DNA of 54,589 nucleotides from CAYWRO01 sp964460345 (GCA_964460345.1 CAYWRO010000020.1:1-54589); one strand, 5' to 3'. Numbered from the stretch's first letter, positions 1-8,335 are shown. A program made the numbers and translations. The notes: generated by a model from the sequence alone, not told the origin.

Positions 1-290
1 CCTATCTGCTGTGGGCGTTGCAAGCTTGAGAGGAGTCAACCCTAGTACGAGAGGATTGGGTTGGACCAACCCCTGGTGATTCAGTTGGCCCGCCAGGGCC
101 ACCGCTGAGTAGCTACGTTGGGCAGGGATAACCACTGAAAGCATCTAAGTGGGAAGCCCCCCTCGAGATGAGGCTTGCTGGCACCTTCGGGTGCGTGAGA
201 CCCCTGAGAGACCATCAGGTTGATAGGCCGCGCGTGCAAGGGCAGAAATGTCCTCAGCGGAGCGGTACTAACGGTCGAAGGCTTGATCAC
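1..290 (+). rRNA. rrl: 23S ribosomal RNA, 3' end (partial)
   Basis: This is the 3' end of the large-subunit rRNA; the 5' part lies outside the window. The sarcin-ricin loop core AGTACGAGAGGA is visible at about 42-56. The conserved stretches GAAAGCATCTAAG (around 138-150) and GGTTGATAGGCCG (around 217-229) follow, as does the terminal segment ending near GAAGGCTTGATCAC. The exact 3' end is estimated from alignment by eye to bacterial 23S and could be off by several bases. Confidence 0.95.
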
Positions 291-389
291 TCCAACCAGA
301 CGCCGCTTCATTGCTCTTCAGCAATATCAACAGCGCCAATCCAAATCCGACTCACAAGTCGGCGCCGCCGAAAGGCGACGCCGGTCTTT

Positions 390-494
390 TCGGTGACCAC
401 AGGTCCGGGGTCACACCTGTTCCCATCTCGAACACAGAAGTTAAGCCCGGGCCGCCGATGATACTGCTTTGCGGGAAAGTAGGTCGTCGCCGAG
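390..494 (+). rRNA. rrf: 5S ribosomal RNA
   Basis: Small rRNA placed about 100 bases after the 23S end, with no tRNA in the spacer. The conserved core CCCATCTCGAACACAGAAGTTAAG-type region lies at about 421-445. The ends were placed by the terminal helix: bases 390-397 pair with 486-493 (TCGGTGAC with GTCGCCGA, one G-U pair). Its length of about 105 bases is slightly short compared with the usual 115-120. Confidence 0.92.
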
Positions 495-498
495 TAAT

Positions 499-540
499 GG
501 GCCTCGTCGATTCACGTCGACGGGGCCCACTTTCATTTTT
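499..540 (+). terminator. Intrinsic terminator of the rRNA operon
   Basis: A 12-base-pair stem (499-510 with 517-528, one G-U pair) with a six-base TTCACG loop is followed by a T-rich tract at 531-540. It lies just downstream of the 5S rRNA, so it most likely ends rRNA transcription and separates it from the convergent cyclophilin gene. Confidence 0.85.
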
Positions 541-601
541 GGAATTGGTCATTTGTGCGTGAGGGTTCTTGCCCCGGCGGCAGGCCGCGAAGTGGGGCGG
601 G

Positions 602-1819
602 TCAGCGCTCCGTGGCTTCCGCTTCCGGCCGCGGCAGCGGACGCGGTCCTGAGCCCCGGGGCGGTGCTGGCCTGGTCCTCGCCTTCAGCAGCCGCGGCGG
701 CTCGCCGGAGGGCCGGCCGCCGTTGTCGATCGGAGTCGCCGCAATCAGGGCGATGGCCTCGGCCCCGGCGGTTACCTGGGCGAAGCTGGTGTACGCGCCG
801 TCGAGGTGACGCGTGGCCTCACGGCTCAGGCAGATGAAGAACTGCGAGCTGTTGGCGTTCGGGTCGACGCCGCGGGCCATGGAGACCACGCCGTAGCCAT
901 GCGGGAGCCCGCTCGGCTCCAGGTCCATGTAGAACCCCGCACCGCCGGCGCCCGTGCCGCTCGGATCCCCCGTCTGAATGACAAAGGGGTGACCGGAGAC
1001 GTCGGGGACGATCCGGTGAAAGGGCACGTCCGTGTAGAGGCCGCCCCCGACGAGTTCAACGAAGTGGTACGCTGTATTTGGAGCCTCGTCCGGGCGAAGT
1101 GCGAGTTCGATGACGCCGTGTGACGTCTCCAGGACGACGACGGAGTCGGTCCATATTCGCAGGCCGGAGTAGACGACCTCGCCCGGCTCAGGCTCGAGGA
1201 AGGATGGCCGCCCCGTGCGATCGATCGAGGCGCGCGCTCTCGCCCGTCCGTCGGCGCCGGTGACAGCGCCCGCCGGGTAGGTGGGTGTCAACATCGGCTG
1301 CAGCACCAGGGCTGCCCCGCGTCGTTCACCATCGATAACGAGCTGGGCGTACAGCAGATCCGCCTCTTCGGGCGGCCGGCTCCAGAGCGCCGGGAAGAGG
1401 GCTGCCAGATCCGACGCCCCCTCGGCCGCGGCGGCCTCGGCGACGACGGTGCCGTCCGGGCGAACGAGCTCGATCTCGAACTGGGGCTGAATGTCCGCGA
1501 CGCTTTCAGCCGTGTCGGCCACCTCGCCGGCGTCTGCCGCGTCGGCCGGCCGCCTTTCCTCTCCCTCACGCGACGCGAGAGGTGGTGGGGGGGTGATTTG
1601 GATGGGGATGGGGCGATGGATGCCGTTGTAGGTCCGGGCGGCCGCGAGGGGCGCAAGGTCGGTCAACTCCTGGGCCGATGCGCAGGTCGCGGCGAGGACC
1701 GAGGCGGCGACTGTGGCTGAGGCTTGAAGAGAGATCACGGATTCGGAGATTCGCGATGAGGCCGCGCGAGGTTGCCACGCGGGGGTGGCAGGGCGGCTGC
1801 CGTTAGAGCGGCGTCGCAC
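602..1819 (-). CDS. Secreted cyclophilin-type peptidyl-prolyl cis-trans isomerase
   Basis: Catalyses cis-trans isomerisation of X-Pro bonds, probably outside the cytoplasm. The cyclophilin domain fills roughly residues 228-380 of 405. Landmarks are FHRIV (catalytic Arg), IQTGDPSG, MARGVDPNANSSQFFICL and HLDGAYTSFAQV. The N-terminus carries a weak signal peptide ending near ASAQ (about residue 50). Residues 60-225 form an unrecognised domain, and the tail is Pro/Arg-rich. The GTG start at 1819 directly follows the TAA of the upstream pseudopilin gene, implying translational coupling. A second GTG at residue 28 is possible, and neither start has a clear ribosome binding site. The isomerase call is firm; the function of the middle region is unknown. 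Confidence 0.88.
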   Translation of the reverse strand: MRRRSNGSRPATPAWQPRAASSRISESVISLQASATVAASVLAATCASAQELTDLAPLAAARTYNGIHRPIPIQITPPPPLASREGEERRPADAADAGEVADTAESVADIQPQFEIELVRPDGTVVAEAAAAEGASDLAALFPALWSRPPEEADLLYAQLVIDGERRGAALVLQPMLTPTYPAGAVTGADGRARARASIDRTGRPSFLEPEPGEVVYSGLRIWTDSVVVLETSHGVIELALRPDEAPNTAYHFVELVGGGLYTDVPFHRIVPDVSGHPFVIQTGDPSGTGAGGAGFYMDLEPSGLPHGYGVVSMARGVDPNANSSQFFICLSREATRHLDGAYTSFAQVTAGAEAIALIAATPIDNGGRPSGEPPRLLKARTRPAPPRGSGPRPLPRPEAEATER

Positions 1820-2644
1820 TTATCGCGTGCTGCTGCGGTGGGTGTCCCTGACTGGCGGAGGGACACGGCTGTCCAACTCCGCCCAGGCTTCCTGGATCTT
1901 CTCGGAGGAGTCGGATTCGGTCTCCTCCTTGGGAAGCTGGGTCTTGAGGGCGCCGGTCTCGTCCGGGAACCAACTGACGCTGAGGTCCGCCCGGAGGACG
2001 TTGGCCCCGGCGACGTGGTTGAAATCGGCCTGGGTGCGCATGCCGTCGGTCACGAGGGCCGCACCCGGGTGGATGCCCCAGAGGCGGGTGGTCAGCCGCG
2101 GCGTACGTGAGGAGGTCGGTCCCGCCCCGCGATACTGGTAGTTAATGACCACGCTCGAGGAGAGGGTGGGGCTGCGCCAGGCGTTCCGGTAGCGATCGAT
2201 GGGATGCTCACCCGAATGGGCGGGGCAGTAGTAGATATCGGGAACCGCGAGGAACTCGCGGCGGTACAGCCATCCGAGGCCGTCCCATGAATGGGGGGCG
2301 TCAAGACGACGGGCTGCCATGATGTCTTCAGGGGCGATAATCCGCTGGGTGACGGCGTTGAAGGAGACGGATTCGGGGATCTCCCCCTCCCGCTCGTCCG
2401 CGTGCATCTGGAGGCCCATGGCGTTCTGGCGGACGTTGCTGGCACAGACGACGCGATCCGCCAGGTCGCGAACCCCCTTCATTGAGGGGATCAGCAGGGC
2501 GATCAAAATGGCGATGACGGCCATGGAGACCATGACGTCGATGAGGGAAAACCCTGGGACCGCCCGCGTGCGAGCGCACCCGCCGCGTTGCAAGATGGGT
2601 GTTGGGAACGAAATCGGCTTCCCCACGGTGACTCGATCGCCCAC
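1820..2644 (-). CDS. Pseudopilin-type protein with prepilin N-terminal domain
   Basis: Exported pilin-like protein of about 274 residues. It shows a prepilin peptidase site and hydrophobic helix, GFSLIDVMVSMAVIAILIAL, with cleavage expected between G and F. Position +5 of the mature protein is Asp rather than the usual Glu. The C-terminal half resembles the planctomycete PulG-like pseudopilins in general layout, but the family is not resolved further. I chose the GTG at 2644 because a GGAGG lies six bases upstream. The longer reading frame to 2719 would overlap the predicted promoter. The stop is directly adjacent to the cyclophilin start. Confidence 0.82.
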   Translation of the reverse strand: MGDRVTVGKPISFPTPILQRGGCARTRAVPGFSLIDVMVSMAVIAILIALLIPSMKGVRDLADRVVCASNVRQNAMGLQMHADEREGEIPESVSFNAVTQRIIAPEDIMAARRLDAPHSWDGLGWLYRREFLAVPDIYYCPAHSGEHPIDRYRNAWRSPTLSSSVVINYQYRGAGPTSSRTPRLTTRLWGIHPGAALVTDGMRTQADFNHVAGANVLRADLSVSWFPDETGALKTQLPKEETESDSSEKIQEAWAELDSRVPPPVRDTHRSSTR

Positions 2645-2678
2645 GGATGGCCTCCGTGTCACATGACCGGACAACCAC

Positions 2679-2707
2679 ACTGTACCAGAGTCGGTTGTAG
2701 AGGGCAA
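2679..2707 (-). promoter_or_regulatory. Candidate sigma-70 promoter for the pseudopilin-cyclophilin pair
   Basis: On the minus strand a TTGCCC box (2702-2707) and a TACAGT box (2679-2684) are separated by exactly 17 bases. Transcription would begin about 30 bases upstream of the GTG start at 2644. This is pattern recognition only. Confidence 0.45.
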
Positions 2708-2751
2708 GAGAAAAGTCACTGGTGCGTTAAGCAGTCCGGAATTGAACAGAT

Positions 2752-2785
2752 CCCTACCTTTTTTGGTGGCATTTCAAGGGTAGGG
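2752..2785. other. Inverted repeat between divergent genes
   Basis: CCCTACC (2752-2758) and GGTAGGG (2779-2785) form seven-base arms around a 20-base, T-rich loop, in the intergenic region upstream of the ECF sigma gene. It could be an operator or a short RNA hairpin. No function can be assigned. Confidence 0.3.
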
Positions 2786-2901
2786 GTGCATCCTGAAGGT
2801 GTCGAAGAACGTACATGGGTGTGGAGAGCCAACGTGGCTTACCCCCCATTGAGCCGTGCGTCGGATCTGACCCGCGGCGGACTGAAAACTGGTTAAGAGG
2901 A

Positions 2902-3471
2902 ATGCCCACCAAGGAGGATGCGGATCTTTCGTTGATGCGCCGCGTGGCGGCGGGTGAACCGGAGGCGGTCGAGGAGTTGTACGACCGTTTCGGAACGCTT
3001 GTCTATCGCCTCGCCTTTCAGGCGATGCCGACGCGTGCGGATGCGGAGGATGCGGTCCAGGAGATTTTCGTGAGGCTGTGGCGGACGGCAGATCGATACG
3101 ACCCGAAGCGCGCCGCGTTGGTGACGTGGGTCATGCTGCTGTCTCGCCGCCACCTCGTGGATCGGTTGAGGCGGGCCCGGGCGCGAGTGAAGGCCAGTGG
3201 GCTCGATGAGAAGCACACCCAGAGGCCGGTGGAAGTGCCGGCGGTGGGGTCGGGGGCGGAAATGCAGGAGCGATTCGCAGCGCTGATGGAGCGGATCGAG
3301 CATCTGCCCGAACTGCAGCGGACGGTCGTGACCCGGGCGTACCTGGGCGGCCAGACGTTGCGCCAGATTGGCGAGGAGCTCGATACGCCGATCGGGACCG
3401 TCAAATCAGCGCTCAGTCGAGCGCTTGCCCGACTCCGTGAACGGAGTTTGAACGAGGAGTTCTCCTCATGA
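2902..3471 (+). CDS. RNA polymerase sigma factor, ECF subfamily
   Basis: Directs core RNA polymerase to a small regulon, normally on release from its anti-sigma factor. The 189-residue protein has region 2 (about 10-85, with DAEDAVQEIFVRLWR, the region 2.2/2.3 helix) and region 4 (about 130-180, with LPELQRTVVTRAYLGGQTLRQIGEEL, then TPIGTVKSALSRALARLR as the recognition helix). The ATG at 2902 follows AAGAGGA and begins MPTKEDADL; an upstream in-frame start at 2815 would add 29 non-conserved residues. The stop overlaps the next start as ATGA, the usual arrangement for a sigma/anti-sigma pair. Confidence 0.93.
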   Translation: MPTKEDADLSLMRRVAAGEPEAVEELYDRFGTLVYRLAFQAMPTRADAEDAVQEIFVRLWRTADRYDPKRAALVTWVMLLSRRHLVDRLRRARARVKASGLDEKHTQRPVEVPAVGSGAEMQERFAALMERIEHLPELQRTVVTRAYLGGQTLRQIGEELDTPIGTVKSALSRALARLRERSLNEEFSS

Positions 3472-4271
3472 CACAGCGTATGTCGACACACGAACTGCTT
3501 GAACTTGCCTCGCTGGATGCGCTCGGCTTGTTGAGCGAGGAAGAGCGCGAGGCGTTTGACGTCGCCTTCAAGGCGGCGCCGCCTGCGCTGCAGGCCCAGT
3601 TGCGAGCCGAGCAGGCCCGCATGGCGGGAGACGACTCCCTGCTGCCGTTGGTGGCGGCCCCGGTGGGCTTGCGCGCCCGGGTGCTGGCCGCCGTGCGGGA
3701 AGCGGTCCAGTCCGTCGGCGGCGGGCGGCAGGTCGCGGGACGCATTGCGCCCGAGATCATGCCGGGTCGCGGCGTTTCGCCGATCTGGCGGGCCGCGGCG
3801 ATCGGCTGCCTGGCAGCTTCGATCGTCTTCGCCTTCACGACGCTCCAGATGCGCGGCGAGTACGAGGTCATGCATGCTCATCTGCAGCAGGGCGCCTGGC
3901 AGGAGCAGTGGATGAGCGAGTTCGGTACTCGCTTTGAGCAGATGCTCTACGACCCCACGGTCATGAAGGTGAACTTCGCGGCCGCGGAGAGCGAGAACGG
4001 CGCGCTGGATGCGGTGCTGCTCGTGAACCCCGAAACGGGCGAGGGTGAACTGCTCTGCAAGAACCTGCCGAAAATCGACGGCGAGTACCAGCTTGTCATC
4101 GTTGATGACAGCGGGCGGATGGAGACGCTCATGCGTTTCCAGGCGACAACGGCGCGGTTCCACCAGGCCCTCACCGGACATGGTCCGATCGAGGGGCTGC
4201 AGCTCGCCGTCGTCTCAGTGGAGCGGGGAGCGGGAAGCCCGCGGATGCTGCTGCGGACGCACGTCATCTGA
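3468..4271 (+). CDS. Anti-sigma factor, RskA-like transmembrane protein
   Basis: Probable inhibitor of the sigma factor encoded just upstream, whose stop it overlaps by four bases. It has 267 residues. The N-terminal cytoplasmic part (1-100, THELLELASLDALGLLSEEE) resembles the anti-sigma domain of RskA-type proteins. One membrane segment (about 106-125, IWRAAAIGCLAASIVFAFTT) leads to an extracytoplasmic domain of about 140 residues like the anti-sigma-K C-terminal domain. No HxxxCxxC zinc motif is visible, so this is not a zinc-binding ZAS type. The inducing signal cannot be told from sequence. A terminator follows at 4297. Confidence 0.85.
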   Translation: MTQRMSTHELLELASLDALGLLSEEEREAFDVAFKAAPPALQAQLRAEQARMAGDDSLLPLVAAPVGLRARVLAAVREAVQSVGGGRQVAGRIAPEIMPGRGVSPIWRAAAIGCLAASIVFAFTTLQMRGEYEVMHAHLQQGAWQEQWMSEFGTRFEQMLYDPTVMKVNFAAAESENGALDAVLLVNPETGEGELLCKNLPKIDGEYQLVIVDDSGRMETLMRFQATTARFHQALTGHGPIEGLQLAVVSVERGAGSPRMLLRTHVI

Positions 4272-4296
4272 AGCCGTCACGACGAAGTGATCCACG

Positions 4297-4328
4297 CGGC
4301 CTGTCCTCCGGGGCAGGCCGTTTTTGTT
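4297..4328 (+). terminator. Intrinsic terminator after the sigma/anti-sigma operon
   Basis: A ten-base-pair stem (4297-4306 with 4311-4320, one G-U pair) closes a TCCG tetraloop and is followed by TTTTTGTTG. It also separates the operon from the convergent coiled-coil gene. Confidence 0.88.
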
Positions 4329-4349
4329 GTGCGCGTGGGCCACTTTCGC

Positions 4350-6662
4350 TCAGCGCTGGGCCGGCATGTCCGGCACGGCCCACTCGGTGTGGCTGGGCTC
4401 CAACTCCGCGGCGGCGGCGGCTTCCTGCAACTCAAACTTGCGCTTGGCGCCCGCCAGGCGGCTCCAGACGACCGTTGTGAAGAGGAACGCGCAGAGGAAC
4501 GCGCCGCCAAAGATCGTGCCGGCGACCTTGATCTTGTCGAGCTGATCGACCGGATCGGCCGTGCCGATCGGCTCAAGGCTCAGGACGGTGGGAAGCCCAT
4601 CCGTGCGCTGGGCGCGTCCGGCCATCGAGGTGCTGACGAGGGCCACGACGTAGGTCTCCAGTTCACGCTCGGCGCGGCCCGCGCCGGTGCTGACGTAGTC
4701 AAAGACGAGGCGGCCGTTGCGGTCGGAGCTGGTGTACAGGTCCTTCTCCATCTTGCTGGCGAGAATGGCCGGCGCGCCGAGCTCCGTGATGCCGCGGCGG
4801 CGCATTTCGGCGGCGGCCGTCTCCATGAGCTGGGGATGGAGCACGAGTTCTTCGTGGAAGGCCTGCCAGTTGGCCAGATCTGATTCGGCCGGCTGGCGGC
4901 CCCGGGGATCGGCCTGGATCTCCGCGCGGACGCGGTACTGGCCGACCTGGATGTGCTCCGTGGCGGCCCAGGCGAGCCCGGCGAGAATGGCGACGCCGAA
5001 GCAGAAGGAGGCAAAGGCGGCCATCCTCGTCTTGAACATCCTGGCCGCGGCGATCGTCTGCTCACGCTTCTTGAGCGTCTCGGAGATTTTGGCGAGCTTG
5101 GCCTTCTGCTGGAGGAGCTTGTCATACTCCGCCTTGCGATGCTTGAGAGCTTCCTGGTTGCGCTCGAGCTTCGCGACGCGGCGCTTCAGTGCAGAGCGGT
5201 AGTTCGCCAGGCGCTTGCGTCGATGCTGAAGGTGGGCCGGAGTTGCCGGTCCGCCCTCATGCGTGCGGCCGGCAGCGTTCTTGAGCTGCTTTTCAAGGGA
5301 GGCTCGGGCCGCTTCGGCCTTGTCGAGTCGTTCCTTGAGCAGTTTGATTGCCTGGTCGCGCTTGGCGATCTGCTCCGGCGCGGCGGCGCCGCCCTGCTCG
5401 GCCTTTTCGATCTCGCGGGTAAGCTGCGCGATCTTCTCGCGGGCGATCTTCAGCTCACCTTCGGCGGTCTGGCGCGCGCGCACGGCTGCTTCGAGCTTTG
5501 CTGCGTCGGCCCCGCCCTGGCCCTCACCCTTGGCGCCGGCTTCCTTCAACTGCGCCTGGAGTTCCTGGATCTTCGTTTCAAGCTGCTGCACGCGTTTGTC
5601 GGGCTTGGCGTCTGTCTTTGTCGCCGCGGCCGAGGCAGCGCGGGCCTTGTCCAGTTCCGCCATCAGGCGTTTGACTTCATCTTCAAGCTGTGCAGCGCGC
5701 TGCTGCGATTCAAGGGCATCCTTCTCCGCCTTCTTCGCATCCGCGGCTGACTTCTTGAGTTCGGCCACCTGTTTCTCAAGCTCCGCGATGCGGGAGCGGG
5801 ACTGCTCCGCCGCGGCGGCTGCCTGTCCGGCTTCCTTGCCGGCGGCGTCCGCGGCGATCTGCTGCTTCTGCAACTCGGCGCGGAACTTCTTGATCTCACG
5901 TCGATCGTTCTCGAGCGCGGCGCGGGCTTCTTCTGCCGCGGCGCGGCGCTGCTCGAGGTCCTTGGCGCGCTGTTCGAGCTGGCGGAGCTGCACCTCCACG
6001 AGCTCCTGTTGCTCCTGCAGCGTGCGCTGGCGCTCGATGATCTCCTCGTTCAGCCGTTCACGCTGCTCCTGCAGCGCGTGCCGTTCTTCCTGCAGTTCCG
6101 CTGTCTGGCGGGCCAGCGCTTCGATCTGCTCGCGGGCGGCCTTCTGCTGCTCGGCCTGCTCGTGCTCCAGTTGGGCGACGCGGTGGGCCAGGGCCGCCTG
6201 CTCGGTGCGCACCTGTTCGGCCTGCTTCTTGAGCGCCCGTTCGCTCTTCTCAGCGCCGGCAAGGCGTGCGGCCAGATCTTCCTGCTTCGCGTTCAGTTCT
6301 TCAGCGCGGCGGGCGGCTTCTTCCTGAAGCTTTGCCGCCTCCTGGGCCTTCTTCTCCGCTTCCTGTTCCCGTTGGGCGAGTTCCTGCTTCAGGGCGTCGA
6401 TGCTCTTCTGCTGGGCCTTAAGCTTGTCCGCCTGCTTCGCGAGGTCGGCCTCGCGGGAAGCAAGCTCGGTGCTCTTCTGCTGCACGGCCAACTCACGGGC
6501 GCGGGTCTCCTCCTGCGCCTTGTTGAGCGACTCGAGCTGCGACTCCAACTCGCGGATCGTCTGGACAATCCCGGAAACGCCCCCGGCGGAAACGCCCCCT
6601 GCGGCGCTCGCCGCGGCGTTCTCGGGCTGCTGAACCTGATCCTGCTTCGGCTTTGATCCCAT
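4350..6662 (-). CDS. Large coiled-coil protein with Wzz-like membrane domain
   Basis: A 770-residue protein. Residues about 20-500 are a continuous Glu/Lys/Ala/Gln-rich coiled coil. A second basic coiled stretch follows. Two membrane segments (near ASFCFGVAILAGLAW and AGTIFGGAFLCAFLFTTVVW) flank a loop of about 150 residues. That membrane-loop-membrane arrangement resembles polysaccharide co-polymerases of the Wzz family, which set chain length, but the long N-terminal cytoplasmic coil is not part of a normal Wzz. No kinase or Walker motif is seen. The ATG at 6662 is preceded by GGCAGGTG at good spacing; an upstream in-frame start at 6851 adds 63 residues of unconvincing composition. Function is inferred only. 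Confidence 0.75.
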   Translation of the reverse strand: MGSKPKQDQVQQPENAAASAAGGVSAGGVSGIVQTIRELESQLESLNKAQEETRARELAVQQKSTELASREADLAKQADKLKAQQKSIDALKQELAQREQEAEKKAQEAAKLQEEAARRAEELNAKQEDLAARLAGAEKSERALKKQAEQVRTEQAALAHRVAQLEHEQAEQQKAAREQIEALARQTAELQEERHALQEQRERLNEEIIERQRTLQEQQELVEVQLRQLEQRAKDLEQRRAAAEEARAALENDRREIKKFRAELQKQQIAADAAGKEAGQAAAAAEQSRSRIAELEKQVAELKKSAADAKKAEKDALESQQRAAQLEDEVKRLMAELDKARAASAAATKTDAKPDKRVQQLETKIQELQAQLKEAGAKGEGQGGADAAKLEAAVRARQTAEGELKIAREKIAQLTREIEKAEQGGAAAPEQIAKRDQAIKLLKERLDKAEAARASLEKQLKNAAGRTHEGGPATPAHLQHRRKRLANYRSALKRRVAKLERNQEALKHRKAEYDKLLQQKAKLAKISETLKKREQTIAAARMFKTRMAAFASFCFGVAILAGLAWAATEHIQVGQYRVRAEIQADPRGRQPAESDLANWQAFHEELVLHPQLMETAAAEMRRRGITELGAPAILASKMEKDLYTSSDRNGRLVFDYVSTGAGRAERELETYVVALVSTSMAGRAQRTDGLPTVLSLEPIGTADPVDQLDKIKVAGTIFGGAFLCAFLFTTVVWSRLAGAKRKFELQEAAAAAELEPSHTEWAVPDMPAQR

Positions 6663-7096
6663 CGGCGCACCTGCCTCGAAACGGGGTCTGATAACACGCC
6701 GCGTGTCACACGGAAAAAGACTGCGGCGGCTCCATTTGCTCAGGCGTGTATCGACCCGGCGGGCGACCTCCTGAACGCGCCAGTCAGCCTGGATTGCCGC
6801 GAGCGGGAGGGATGGAGCGACTGGGGAAGAACCCGCGGCCGCTGAGCGCATCGGTGTCGGCGTCGTGGTCCGGTTGTGACATCTGCGACGTTGGGGCGGA
6901 TGCGGGCAGCCGGCGAGAGGGGCGAGTCAGGATCCCGCTCCGCGGGAAGATCACCGGAACCGGGTGTCTGCGCTGTATCACTGGGGCGCGGGATCGTGCG
7001 AAGCCGATGATGTCTTTGGCCGCCCAAATTGAGCGGAACTCCCCCGCCTGGGCTGGGGAAATCAATGGATTCGCACCCGAGTCTTCCGGTTGAGCG
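6663..7096. other. Intergenic region without a recognised gene
   Basis: About 430 bases between the divergent coiled-coil gene and the cysteine-rich peptide promoter. Open frames here have composition typical of non-coding GC-rich DNA. A six-base-pair hairpin (TCCCGC/GCGGGA, 6933-6947) is the only clear local structure. I found no tRNA and no convincing small gene. Confidence 0.5.
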
Positions 7097-7125
7097 TTGA
7101 ACAAACTCCTGCCAGCGTGTAGATT
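7097..7125 (+). promoter_or_regulatory. Candidate sigma-70 promoter for the cysteine-rich peptide operon
   Basis: TTGAAC (7097-7102) and TAGATT (7120-7125) are spaced by 17 bases. The expected transcription start falls near 7132, at the edge of the inverted repeat 7132-7154, and about 50 bases before the first start codon. Confidence 0.5.
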
Positions 7126-7131
7126 TCCGCA

Positions 7132-7154
7132 AGTGTGACTTGTTCTTTCACACT
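7132..7154. promoter_or_regulatory. Inverted repeat at the predicted transcription start (operator-like)
   Basis: AGTGTGA (7132-7138) and TCACACT (7148-7154) are perfect seven-base arms around nine bases. The position at the predicted start of transcription suits either a repressor site or a 5' leader hairpin. Inference only. Confidence 0.4.
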
Positions 7155-7179
7155 GTTCACAACTGAAAAGGGGTCTGGT

Positions 7180-7449
7180 ATGAAGCGCCGCGCCGTTTCG
7201 GAATGGGGCGCCATCGCCGCGGGCGGATTCCTCGTCCTGGCGACTGCCACGAGCGTGCTTGGGGCTCGCGGCAGCGCGTTGGCGGTTCAGCAGTGCAGCG
7301 GGGGGAGTCCCTGCGGCGGTGTGAAGGTGAAGTGCAAGCCGGCGGAGGATGCCTGCTGCTGCAAGGTGGGGGCGGGGCTGTACGGGTGCGGCTGCCACAC
7401 GGCCGATTACTGCCAGCGGCCGCCCGAGGGTACGACCTGCTTCGACTGA
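7180..7449 (+). CDS. Small exported cysteine-rich protein (10 Cys)
   Basis: An 89-residue protein not recognised as a known family. A signal-peptide-like N-terminus (KRR, then a hydrophobic run GAIAAGGFLVLATATSVLGA) ends near residue 36. The remaining 53 residues hold ten cysteines in the patterns CSGGSPC, CCC and CGC, suggesting a compact disulfide-bonded or metal-binding peptide. The ATG at 7180 has AAGGGG nine bases upstream. The gene leads a probable three-gene operon, 16 bases before the next gene. The third gene encodes a MauE-like membrane domain; MauE proteins are known to support disulfide formation in the cysteine-rich methylamine dehydrogenase light chain, so a maturation link is plausible but unproven. 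Confidence 0.72.
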   Translation: MKRRAVSEWGAIAAGGFLVLATATSVLGARGSALAVQQCSGGSPCGGVKVKCKPAEDACCCKVGAGLYGCGCHTADYCQRPPEGTTCFD

Positions 7450-7465
7450 CGAAACCGGGCTTGCC

Positions 7466-8335
7466 ATGCGACGACGGACGGCGGTGGTGCTGGCGATCGG
7501 TGGCGCGGCGGTGGTCGCGGCGGGGTGGTTGTTCGTGGTGAGGAACCGCGGGCTGTTTGTCGAGCCGAGCGAGACGCGGCGGATTGTGATCGAGGCGGCA
7601 AGCCGGTACCGCACGATGGACATGCTGCCGCTGGCGGAGGTCGTGAGCGGCGGGAAGCTGCGCGAGCTTGTGCGGGAGGCCAACATCACGGGCCCCCTGC
7701 GGTCGGAGGATCCGCGGATGGAGGCGCTCGCCGACCTTGTGTCGCAGTTCGTGGAGCGCCGGTTCGTGGCCGGTTCCAGCACGGACTATCGCGAGTGGCG
7801 CGAATCCCAGGGATACGCGTGGGCGGATCGCGAGTGGCTCGAGGGCGTGTGGGGGATCGGGCGCGACTACTCGATCATCGTCGGTGAGGCATATCCCGAG
7901 GGTGCGCCCCTGGCGCAGATCTTCGACGAGTATTACCAGGCAGCGCTGCAGTACGGCGACGGCGCGAACCGGCCCGCCGCGGTGGCGACGTCGCCCGAAG
8001 GTCGATGCATTGCGACGGCGATCCTGACGCGTGACCAGCCGGACCGAGCGCCGCTGACCTGCGATCTTGGGTTTGATCTCTGGCACGGCGCGACGAACGG
8101 CACCGCGCGCTCGTGGTGGAGGCCGCCTCACTCGACGGAAGAACTGATCCAGCGCGAAGGCGCGGTGTTGTGCGCCGATGTCGGGCTTGTGGTCGAGTTC
8201 GCCGATCGATCGCGCCGGCCCGTCGTGGTGACAGCGACGTGGGACTCGGCAGTGTCCCGGTGGACCCTGCAGCACCTGTGCATGTACAACTTCCCCCCCG
8301 AGCAGATGGGGCGGCTGTCGGCGTTCGATTATTGA
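7466..8335 (+). CDS. Membrane-anchored protein of unknown function
   Basis: A 289-residue protein I do not recognise. It begins with a basic tip and one hydrophobic segment (MRRRTAVVLAIGGAAVVAAG), so it is probably anchored to the inner membrane with the rest outside. The body is acidic and rich in Trp and Arg, without visible catalytic motifs, and has few cysteines. It lies between the cysteine-rich peptide gene and the MauE-pseudopilin fusion, 16 and 30 bases from them, so the three are probably co-transcribed. The ATG at 7466 is chosen because the upstream in-frame extension overlaps the peptide gene; its ribosome binding site is weak. Confidence 0.7.
   Translation: MRRRTAVVLAIGGAAVVAAGWLFVVRNRGLFVEPSETRRIVIEAASRYRTMDMLPLAEVVSGGKLRELVREANITGPLRSEDPRMEALADLVSQFVERRFVAGSSTDYREWRESQGYAWADREWLEGVWGIGRDYSIIVGEAYPEGAPLAQIFDEYYQAALQYGDGANRPAAVATSPEGRCIATAILTRDQPDRAPLTCDLGFDLWHGATNGTARSWWRPPHSTEELIQREGAVLCADVGLVVEFADRSRRPVVVTATWDSAVSRWTLQHLCMYNFPPEQMGRLSAFDY

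Noticed and set aside
291..389. tRNA in the 23S-5S spacer
   Set aside because: No cloverleaf could be drawn; the spacer is about 100 bases and mostly unstructured.
5263..6327. 354-codon plus-strand frame opposite the coiled-coil gene
   Set aside because: Translation is an Ala/Ser/Cys-rich low-complexity sequence, the expected mirror of Glu/Lys/Ala codons; no domain.
6740..6851. Possible tRNA on the minus strand in the 6663-7179 gap
   Set aside because: A GGGTTCTTCCCC stretch resembles a T arm, but its flanks do not pair and no acceptor stem or anticodon arm could be built.
6784..7782. 332-codon minus-strand frame upstream of the coiled-coil gene
   Set aside because: Overlaps the cysteine-rich peptide gene and its promoter; Ser/Arg/Pro-rich with no features.
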